NCBI GenBank assembly: GCA_022478985.1 | Contig: JAKSZP010014456.1 | Location: forward strand, 248,001 to 312,000 | From: Massospora cicadina | Lineage: Eukaryota > Entomophthoromycota > Entomophthoromycetes > Entomophthorales > Entomophthoraceae | Length of the DNA: 64,000 nucleotides | Direction: 5' to 3' | Part shown: one piece after another, positions 56,143 to 64,000 of the stretch | Layout of the letters: every line of letters begins with the position of its first letter | Position numbering within the stretch: position 1 is the first letter of the stretch | Position numbers and translations under genes: made by a program | Notes under the pieces: generated by a model | The model's database searches: none | What the model saw: the letters and a program-made list of their open reading frames with translations, nothing else | Told to the model about the DNA's origin: nothing

Positions 56143-57582
56143 ATGGGCGAAAGTCATATCAGGCAATGCCAAAAACGGTGCACCCAAGGGCAAAAACGCT
56201 CTGGAGGGGGACTGGGAGTCAACGCCGCCAAAAAACCCCAAACCCAAACACCGCCCAGGTTTGTGGAGTTTACAACAAAACAAAACCAATACATGGAGAT
56301 ACAGTATGCACAACCCCTATCAAAAGTGGAACATGGGCTTCGACTTTTCTTAGGGGACAATTCCTCAACTCTGTGGGAAAAGGTAGATGAGGCACAGGCC
56401 TCTCTCTTTCCCCACGCGGTATACATTACCACCCACACCATCCACAGCAGCTGGATTGATATGGGTTTTGAGACTGAAGAGGATGCAGACGCCGCAGCAA
56501 AAGTCTGTGTCAAATTAGCCCTCCCTGAGGGAAAACAAATTGTGCACACCGCGCACACCAGATGGAACAAAGCAAACACTTTTTTCATCTCATTTGACTC
56601 ACTTCCCACCAACCTCCCTTGTAAGCTAATTGAAGATGAACTCCTATTCAGCCTTCAAAGCTATGGAGAAATAAAACAACATGAACTACAGCGTTTCCAC
56701 CTGATTCCAAATCTGTGCACAGGAAAGGCAATTGCTGTAATTGACCCAGTACTTGACGTGGCCACAAAAATAACTAAAATCCCATGCACCGCGGTATTCC
56801 ACCTCCCAGATGGGGGTGTGTCAAAACCTTTCTGCATCACACTGGAACGCACACCACCCATCTGCAACCATTGCACTGCACTGGGGCACAAGGAGCATGC
56901 ATGCCCCGTGAAGGAGGGCATCATGGCCCTGGACTTTTGTGATGACGCCAGGGATGTAGACGAAGAGTACTTTGAAAATTGGTCAACACCAACCATGCTT
57001 TCCTCTGGGGAATGGACGGACACTACATCCTCATTGACCCAATCTCACCCAAAGTACATAAACAGTTACAGAAGGCCAGCAAGTGGGCAGCAGCCAAGGC
57101 CGCTTCTCTCATGACCTCTTCCATTGACCCAAACTAAATTCATATGGACAGAGAGGAAATTGGCCAAACCAGCCAATCAAAAACTAATTCCCAAGATGGA
57201 GCAACCATGGAGGATGCAATCCAAACCAGATAGTTGGACCAGACAACCCATACAGAAAATTTTCTCAAGCTGACAGAATCACCACGTGATCCCAATAAAA
57301 TAAACTTACTGGGACATTCAAAACCACTATGGATGAGCCAACAGGGCCCAGAGCGCCAAAATCAAACCTAAAAAATTAGAAGCTAATCAGAGCACCAAAT
57401 TGAATCAGCCAAAATCACGTGAAGAAAAGCTTAATATAATCCCCAAATCTAACAAAATCCACACAAAATCATCACAAGGTAAAAAGCCAGAAGCCTTGGA
57501 GTGGACTGGCCCAATCACACGGAGAAAGTCCAAGGCAATGAGCGGGGGACTAGGGCTGGAAGGCCCTCCCAACTGCTCCTGA
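56143..57582 (+). pseudogene. LINE B2 ORF1 with CCHC knuckle
   Basis: The frame 56143-57114 covers most of it: VEHGLRLFLGDNSSTLWEK, SSWIDMGFETEEDADAA, FISFDSLPTNLPCKLIE and the knuckle PPICNHCTALGHKEHACP (CX2CX4HX4C, ~56855-56905). The true start is probably upstream at ~56114 (MSKFNKTQQ, one frame change). After a shift at ~57000 the C-terminus is readable again at 57400-57582, ending GLEGPPNCS and TGA. Few breaks compared with A copies. Confidence 0.85.
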
Positions 57583-57909
57583 GGCGCCGCGGGCACCTCA
57601 GTGTCAATAGGGATGCTAAATATCATAGAAGCCAGGGCTCAAGCATCCCAAGCCAAAAAACTGGACTTTCTGCACAAGCCCCTGGTAGACATCTTGGCCA
57701 TCCAAGAGACCCACTGTCTACAGGGGGAAGAGGGATCCTGGGCGGCCAGGGTCTCACCGTCCCAGTTGATTTGGACGTTCCGCTGTAGGGTGGTCATCTG
57801 TAATAATAACAAAAAATTAAAAATTGGTGAATCCTCATTGCACTTAGATGGCTGCATCCTAATTGTAAGGATCTCTAACTAAGAAACCACATTATTGATA
57901 GCCTGTATC

Positions 57910-57914
57910 TACAC
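57910..57914 (+). repeat. TSD of Ty3-2, left copy (TACAC)
   Basis: Exact match to 61494-61498. Confidence 0.88.
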
Positions 57915-58711
57915 TGTTGGACATTTTCCTTCTCGACTTAAGGAAAAGAATGTTGGAGGTATTAATGCACCCAAATCTGCTACCATGATTGGCCCATCTT
58001 CTGCCCGATCTTCATATAATGTTGTGGTTATCAACAATATGAGTACCCACGGCAAAAAGACCTTGGCAGATTCTTGGTGGCATCCTAACTATCAAAAAAT
58101 ATGGTTTAAAACAAAAAATGGCTTAAAAAGGTAACAACTAATAATAGGATTACTCCAAATTCTCAGCTAAATTTGGGGTGTTCATTACCACATGAGTCTG
58201 ACCACCGCCGAGGTGAGAAGATTTTACTTGACAATGATAGGATGAAAATTAACTAATCATTACCACACGAGTCTGACCACCGCTGAGGTGAGAAGATTTT
58301 AAGAGATGATGATAGGGTGAAAATTAACCAATCATTACCACACGAGTCTGACCACCACTGAGGTAAGAAGATTTTACTCGCTGATGATTGGATACAATTC
58401 ATCAAATTGTTACCTCATGGGTCAGTTTTGCCTCAAAATATTTATCTTCGATCTGATAGGTCAAAAGCCTATATTTCCTAATTGAGATGACTCAGCTTTA
58501 TATACTTTTACCTCGAATACCCATGGTCTCAAAATCTGAACTAGTTTAAATAGGAAAAACTAGTATTGAGAAAAGGACTTTTTTTGGTTTTGCCCCACTT
58601 AAAACAATAAAAAACATAAAAACTTTAACAAAGCATTATTTTATACTTTTATTAAAAAGTAAGATTCTCACTTTGATAAAATATTTGTGGCATCCATTGG
58701 TGGATCCCATA
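57915..58711 (+). repeat. Ty3-2 5' LTR (797 bp) with three 75-bp tandem units
   Basis: It starts TGTTGGACATTTTCC and ends GGATCCCATA (the 3' LTR ends GGATCCCACA). Three tandem units of 75 bp begin at 58183, 58258 and 58333 with CATTACCACA[T/C]GAGTCTG. The same three are in the 3' LTR. TTTATATACTTTTACC (~58498) may be the TATA region. Confidence 0.93.
58183..58407 (+). repeat. Three 75-bp tandem units in Ty3-2 5' LTR
   Basis: Units at 58183-58257, 58258-58332 and 58333-~58407 share GAGTCTGACCACC, GAGGT[G/A]AGAAGATTTTA and a region around GATGA/ATGAT. Position in the U3-like part suggests promoter repeats, by analogy only. Confidence 0.88.
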
Positions 58712-58714
58712 AAC

Positions 58715-58732
58715 TGGTGCTCACTACAGGGG
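58715..58732 (+). promoter_or_regulatory. Ty3-2 primer-binding site
   Basis: TGGTGCTCACTACAGGGG, identical over 18 bases to that of Ty3-1, three bases after the LTR. Confidence 0.82.
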
Positions 58733-58768
58733 TCATTACCCTGAATACTTTGATAAAGTATCAAGGCA

Positions 58769-59640
58769 ATGGAGGCTGTCAATGTGAGCAGCTCTCCTGA
58801 ATTACAATTAGTTTTTCTCAAGAAGCAACTAGCCAGCTCTTTCTCCCGTCTCAAAAAGTTAGAGCAACGGCCATTCAAATTACCTATAAAGGACAGATAC
58901 ACCCCGGGTGAAGGGAGTGTTGCCTCCTTTTTGTATGTTTATGAAGCTGCGATGGATGGCGCCACTGATAAACATAAAGTTCAGTATATTCTTCCTTGTT
59001 TAAGCCGCAAAGCCCAAGAGTTGATCGTCCCTCACCTGGATCCTCAGCCCACCTAGCCAGATGTTAAGAAGGCCCTCTTGGTTGAATTTGGATCCAATTA
59101 GAGCTTACACAGGGAAAAACAGGCTTTTATGCGCCTTACCATGTATGAGGGTGAAACCCTCTTTAGTTTTGCTGAGCGGTTCTATCTCACTGCTCAAAGG
59201 TTGGCTATGTCTAACCTGCTTACCTTGGATGATGCTATCGCCGCCATCCTAACAGGGTTAGCTTCACACCCTCTCTCTCGCCAGGCATATCATATCATAT
59301 CAGTGAAACGCCACTTCACAACTTTCCGTGATATAAAAGAGGCTTTGTTAGACGTCGCCCATATTCCTTTAGGTGAGCTGCAGCCTATTGAACCGTTGGA
59401 GGTGAGGCCACCTGTGCCTATCCTCCCTGCCAAACCTGCTGTTTTGGTGCGACTTAAACTGGACATCCCTCATTCATGCAAAGCGGAAAACCTACTGTGG
59501 TTTCCCCTTCAGCTCAGCCAATAGGTGCGCGCTCTAAGGATATATCCTCCAGAACTACTGGGGTTGTGAAAATGCCGGTTAAAGCAAAGCTAATTACTCC
59601 ACCTCTCATGGCTGTCTCCCCATTTCAGTTACAACCTTGA
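58769..59640 (+). pseudogene. Ty3-2 gag-like region
   Basis: The frame at 58769-59056 starts MEAVNVSSSPELQLVFLKKQ, with a coiled-coil-like start, then SVASFLYVYEAAMDGATDKH then KVQYILPCLSRKAQELI, the capsid pattern of Ty3 gag. The next frame (59129-59524) has MRLTMYEGETLFSFAERFYL then TAQRLAM and a Pro-rich end. One stop and a shift lie between. No zinc knuckle is seen. Confidence 0.78.
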
Positions 59641-59722
59641 CCATGGTTGACAATACCCCTGAGGCCAATTCTGAGGGGGTACGGATGAGGTCGGCTATTA
59701 CATTGTAGGAGGACCTGCTGAA

Positions 59723-60300
59723 GTGGAAGTCCCCAATCGCCTGAACGCTAGAGGAGTAGATGAAGCCACCATACCTGAAGAGACGTATCTCAGCCAAGTT
59801 CTAGGGGAGCCAATCATTATTGATACTACCAGCGATGCATATGAGGTGTTGTCTCACCTTATTCGCCCTATCCAACATGGCCATACTATGCAGTCCATCC
59901 AGGAAAATTACCTCGAGACCACGTGCAAATTAACCTCCAATTTCCATTTTAAGGAGGTCTTAGCGCTATCGCCCACTTTTGGGAGGATACTTATAATGGT
60001 TGAAGTGGTTATCCAAAAAAAGTTTGGGTGATAACTATCTTAGATACAGGCTCCCCGGTGAATGTAATCTCCTATAAATTGATGAAAAAGATCAAACTTG
60101 CACCTGACTTGGGTTATAACCAAGACTTTGGAACCGCTGGTCCTAACAACACCCGTGCACTGGGTGCTTACTCATCCCTTCCCATTCATATTGGGAAGCT
60201 TATTCATTGGCCCCCACAGTGGCTTTGGATAATAACAATTATGATATGCTTATAGGTACTCAGTTTATGATTGAATATGACAGCATTACAAAATGAAGCA
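59723..60300 (+). pseudogene. Ty3-2 protease region
   Basis: A linker frame (59723-60031) precedes ITILDTGSPVNVISYKLMKK (60030 on), which contains the DTGS active site. It continues to GTAGPNNTRALGAYSSLPIHIG. After a shift, NNYDMLIGTQFMIEYD (~60238-60283) completes the domain as in Ty3-1. Protease is thus nearly complete apart from the shift. Confidence 0.82.
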
Positions 60301-60439
60301 AGGGTTCTTGTCATTGCTCTATTATGAAGTCCCCTTAGTTCTAGCCCATGAAGAACCCAGCAAGAAGGAATACTCTTGCATGGACGAGTACCCGCTTTCT
60401 GCCTTACCTATACATCATACCAACCTCGCAAAATCGGTT

Positions 60440-60660
60440 ACCAAAAAAGGCCATGCTGCCAATGAGCTCTGAGCTCCTCTACTTTCTTACCAAGTGTCAG
60501 ATAGGGTTTTATACTACTATAACAACATCACCCCAAGAAGCGGTAAGCTTGGTTCAATTAGGGAGGGACCTTTCTCCATCAGCTACAAAAGAGGAAATGA
60601 ATACTCCATCAAAACATAAGCCACAGGAGTCACTATAAACCGGGTACATAGCCGTTTCTT
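60440..60660 (+). pseudogene. Ty3-2 integrase C-terminal scrap
   Basis: One frame reads VSDRVLYYYNNITPRSGKLG then SIREGPFSISYKRGNEYSI and, after a stop, NRVHSRFL. This fits the GPF/Y domain that ends Ty3 integrases. It follows the protease after only ~150 bases, so about 3 kb of pol (RT, RNase H, integrase core) is missing between. Confidence 0.7.
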
Positions 60661-60699
60661 ATGATCCTACACCCCTCCTAACATTCTTGAGGGGGGCAA

Positions 60700-61493
60700 T
60701 GTCAGACATTCTCCTTCTCGACTTTAGGAAAAGAATGTTGGAGGTATTAGTGCTCCCAAATCTGCTACCATGATTGGCCCATCTTCTGCCCAATCTTCAA
60801 ATAATATTGTGGTTATCAACAATGAGTACCCATGGCGAAAAGACCTTGGCGGATTCTCGGTGGAATCCTAACTATTGGAAAAATATGGTTTATAACAAAA
60901 AACGGCTTAAAAAGGTAATAACTAGAAGATGAGATTACTCCGAATTCTTGGCTGAATTGGGGGTGTTCATTACCACATGAGTCTGACCACCACTGAGGTG
61001 AGAAGATTTTACTTGACAATGATAGGATGAAAATTAACCAATCATTACCATATGAGTCTGACTGCCACGAGGTGAGAAGATTTTACTTGATGATAATATG
61101 GTGAAAATTAACCAATCATTACCACACAAGTCTGACCACCACTGAGGTAAGAAGATTTTACTCGCTGGTGATTGGATACAATTCATCAAATCATTACCCC
61201 ACAGGTCAGTTTTGCCTCAAAATATTTATCTTCAATCTGATAGGCCAAAAGCCTATATTTCCTAATTGAGATGACTCAGCTTTATATACTTTTACCTCGA
61301 ATACCCATGGTCTTGAAATCCAAACTAGTTTAAATAGGAAAAACTAGTATTGAGAAAAGGACTTTTTGGTTTTTCCCTGCTAAAAACAATAAAAAACATA
61401 AAAACTTTAACAAAGCGTTATTTTATACTTTTATTAAAAAGTAAGATTCTCACTTTGATAAAATATCTGTGGCATCCATTGGTGGATCCCACA
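60700..61493 (+). repeat. Ty3-2 3' LTR (794 bp)
   Basis: TGTCAGACATTCTCC to GGATCCCACA, preceded by TTGAGGGGGGCAA (polypurine tract). It is close to the 5' LTR by eye with scattered substitutions and small indels, and also has three tandem units (~60975-61198). Confidence 0.93.
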
Positions 61494-61498
61494 TACAC
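61494..61498 (+). repeat. TSD of Ty3-2, right copy (TACAC)
   Basis: Exact copy of 57910-57914; LINE B2 coding resumes here. Confidence 0.88.
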
Positions 61499-64000
61499 AC
61501 CGTGCACCACATCTGAGCAGAAACAATTCCTCAAATCCATCCTAACAATCAACCTCCCACCAGACACCATCCTGTTGGGCAACTTTAACTGTTGGAACAA
61601 TCCCACTATAGACTGATAGCCTAACCCCAGGGTATACCCACCGGGACACCCCAAGTTCCGCGAGATGAAGGCATCCATTGGCCTGTATGACACCCTCCCC
61701 CCAGGTCTCCACTCCTTCCCCACATGACCCACCCCAGCTACATAAGGGTATGCTCATCTCGATGAGCTGCATTGACCACATCCTCACACTGAAATCCCGT
61801 TGCTCATTCATTACTAAATTCACCACTAAAAATAAATTTCTCAAACCATCATCAAGTTTAGGTGCAGTTAACGCCAACCAGAACTCAAATGCAGACAACG
61901 CCCTTGGAAGAAGCTATATCCAGAGAATATAAAACTCCCCTAAATTTCTGACTGGGTCGAGCATGAAGCTTCAAACCCAAAATTCACTGCCTCATTTGCA
62001 TCAGATTCCAGCGAATCTTGTGAAAAATTTAAAACGAACTAATAAATAAAAGTTGCCATATTGCTTCGCACAAATACACCACAGATACCGCCACGATCAT
62101 ATGCACACTGGCGGAACTTGACCACCTTGAGCTAAATACCCCAAAAACCAGATACAGCCCGAACTGGGAGCGCAAATGGGCGGCTATTTCCGCCCACCTT
62201 AACGCCCTCATTCATGAACACCAACACATAATTAAAGTATCATGGAAAAGTAAGCACATAAGAGAAGGCGAAACCTGCTTGGCGTTCTTCTTCCATCAAT
62301 ACCACTCATGAGGCAACCTTCCTCAGTGCGCACAGGTCTGCAAAGCTGATGGAACTGTGGCAACAGACCCTATGGAGGTCAAGGCGGAAATCCACCACTA
62401 TTACACTGAACTTTACAATAATGCCCCACCTGACCCCAAAAAATAAAAAACTTTACACCCTGCTGGAATACAGAGTGCACCGCCGGACTATAGTCTCCTA
62501 AACCTGATAATGCAGGAGGAGCTCTGTAATACAGTCTGCGGTGCACCACGTAGTAAATGCCCAGGCCCTGATGGGATACCCTACGAATTTTATAAAAAAT
62601 ACTTTAAACAGATCGCCCCCTCCTCCTAGCATCTATGAACCAGTGCTTGCTGGAGACCCATCTCCTGCCAGGAGGCCAGGACTCCTATGTCATTACCCTA
62701 TTCAAAAAGGGCGACAGACTGGACCTGGCCAACTGGCGCCCAATAGCACTCTCAAATACTGACACTAAACTACTCACAAAAATTCTAGCTACCAGACTGG
62801 GAGCATTAGCCTCAAAAGATCTATCACCCAACTAGTTTGGGTTTATACCAGGGCGCTCAATCTGGAACAACATACACCCTATTGCAAACATATGTCAGTC
62901 CAAAGCAACTGGAGCCCTGGTATTCCTTGACCAAGAGAAGGCATATGATCGCGTTAGCTGGCCATACTTAAAAGAGTGCCTACATGCTTTTAACCTCCCA
63001 CCCAGGTTCATCAACTGGGTAATGCTCCTCACGGAATCCGCATCAATGGCAGTATGTGGCCCTGGCTTCCTGACTGACAGGATCACTCCACGCAGAGGGC
63101 TCAAGCAAGGGGACCCCCTCAGCCCGCTACTGTACAACTTCAGCTTTGACCCACTCCTCCGCGTAACTGACTCACGCCTCAGGGGCATAACTGCGCTAGG
63201 CCAGCCCCCAGTCAAGGTACTAGCCTTTGCGGATGACTGCGTTACAGGTATAGCTGACAACAGTGATGCACGACAGCTGGAGCGCGCCTTAGAAAAATAT
63301 TCCACAGTGAGTAGCGCATCCCTTAATAAACGGAAAACAAAAATTATCCTCCTTAGCAAATACACCACCAACTGGACCACATCCCCCACCACGCACAACC
63401 CAAGACACAAAAACTTACTCGCCCTACCCTTTGCATTACCCCCACCACCACCCCTGTCCGCCACCTTGGGATGTGGTTGGAAACAGGGGGGTATGCAAAT
63501 GAGATGATCAAAAATAACCTGCTACAACGAATATCCAACATAATTGACTCACTCAAGGGTAGATCCCCCAGGTCAATGGGGCGAGTGGCAGTTACCAACT
63601 CGCTCATCCTCCTGATGCTGTGGTTCCCTGCACATGTGAGCCCCTTCTCCCCCACCTTTATAATGTTGATCCGTGCACTCATCCAGGGTTGGCTGTGGCC
63701 TGGATCCCGCCCACCAGTCCAGGTTGAAACACTGTATGACCCACGCTCCAGCGGAGGCATGGTCCTGATAGATTTTGAGAATCATGCCAACCGCATCCTG
63801 GGCACCTGGATAGAGGAAGTGCTTACCCCAGACCCCCCGCAACAACACTGGTCCAGGGCAGCGAGGGCTAACTTCGCGCAGGCACTCAAGATTCCTAACC
63901 CACTCCACCCTTCCAGCTTACTCTTGTATCTCGCTAACTGCCCCAACGCAACAGGCCTGCATGGAACCCCCCTCACTTTAAGCGCCTCCTCCAAACCATC

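Larger units (their letters stand above)
57915..61493 (+). mobile_element. Ty3-2, short Ty3-type element lacking RT, RNase H and integrase core
   Basis: 3.58 kb with ~795-bp LTRs, an exact TACAC TSD, a primer-binding site and a polypurine tract. The internal part is only 2.0 kb and encodes gag-like and protease segments plus a final integrase GPF/Y-like piece. RT, RNase H and the integrase core are absent. The ends needed in cis are present, so it may have moved using another element's enzymes. Inserted in the endonuclease part of LINE B2. Confidence 0.92.
56047..64000 (+). mobile_element. LINE B2, B-subfamily LINE, split by Ty3-2 and running off the window
   Basis: The 5' UTR has TTTGATTTGAGCAG and GATAATCACAGGTGAGATGAG, as in LINE B1 and A1. 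ORF1 (56143 on) and ORF2 (57613 on) closely follow LINE B1, and the RT part (62500-63500) is well preserved. Ty3-2 (57915-61493) interrupts the endonuclease with a TACAC TSD, and the LINE resumes without loss. The 3' end lies outside the window. The exact first base is uncertain by ~10 bp, and the TSD cannot be checked. Confidence 0.9.
57613..64000 (+). pseudogene. LINE B2 ORF2, interrupted by Ty3-2 and truncated by the window end
   Basis: It starts MLNIIEARAQASQAKKLDF, 30 nt after the ORF1 stop. The endonuclease start (ILAIQETHCLQGEEGSW, ~57690) runs to 57914, then Ty3-2 intervenes, then the frame continues at 61494 with PCTTSEQKQFLKSILTINL and LLGNFNCW (~61575). RT motifs: GYPTNF-type segment (~62575), QEKAYDRVSW (~62932), LKQGDPLSPLLYNFSFDPLL (~63100) and AFADDCVTG (~63222). 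Stops and shifts are moderate. It continues past 64000. Confidence 0.87.

Noticed and set aside
58183..58407. CRISPR-like array (three 75-bp units)
   Set aside because: The units are contiguous without spacers, lie inside an LTR and recur in the other LTR.
1..64000. Bacterial or phage origin of the window
   Set aside because: Dense LINEs, Ty3 elements and tRNA-SINEs with TSDs, and no operons or ribosome-binding sites, indicate a eukaryotic genome.
1..64000. A new defence, biosynthetic or other host gene system
   Set aside because: No host gene cluster is visible. The unusual content is confined to transposon biology.

Overview
The window is a stack of transposable elements with no recognisable host gene. 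The organism is a eukaryote with a repeat-rich, AT-leaning genome. A fungus, possibly a basidiomycete, is the best guess, with low confidence. The reasons are L1/Tx1-like LINEs with RT cores of the type GDPLSPLLYNF...FADD, a Ty3 element with a degenerate C-terminal chromodomain, a collagen-like Pro/Gly tract in a Ty3 gag remnant, and compact tRNA-derived SINEs. I name the elements here as follows. LINEs are A1 and A2 (one subfamily) and B1 and B2 (a second). Half-LINEs are H1 and H2. LTR elements are Ty3-1 to Ty3-4.

Layout. 1-1975 holds one copy of an unassigned ~0.9 kb repeat (R). 1991-7264 is full-length LINE A1 with a 15-bp target-site duplication (TSD). 7280-8690 is AT-rich DNA with a 16-bp micro-retroinsertion. 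8705-11789 is half-LINE H1 (ORF1-like only), split by a solo LTR and a full-length tRNA-SINE. 11800-17800 is AT-rich, with a 127-bp direct-repeat pair, a second micro-insertion, a truncated SINE and one small unassigned ORF. About 17.8-42.3 kb is one very broken minus-strand chromodomain Ty3 element (Ty3-3). Into it landed LINE B1 (25319-30556), Ty3-4 (33061-41775, itself carrying a micro-insertion), an 822-bp retroelement with a structured tail, a truncated copy of that element, an opposite-strand solo LTR and another micro-insertion. A second R copy (~42.42-43.35 kb) and a SINE follow, then AT-rich DNA to 45.25 kb. 45266-53069 is half-LINE H2, split by Ty3-1 (46102-52014), the best preserved LTR element. 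53174-56038 is LINE A2, cut by LINE B2 (~56047 to beyond the window end), which is itself cut by Ty3-2 (57915-61493), a deletion derivative without RT, RNase H or integrase core.

How the parts relate. The LINEs encode ORF1 (CCHC zinc knuckle) and ORF2 (AP-type endonuclease, RT, C-terminal CCHC). Half-LINEs and SINEs carry 3' tails resembling those of the LINEs, so they are probably mobilised by LINE enzymes. The Ty3 elements have 5-bp TSDs, LTRs usually starting TG, and in three families a primer-binding site beginning TGGTGCTC. Every coding region carries stops or frameshifts. Most boundaries were fixed by finding TSDs and by comparing copies within the window by eye. No alignment or database search was run.
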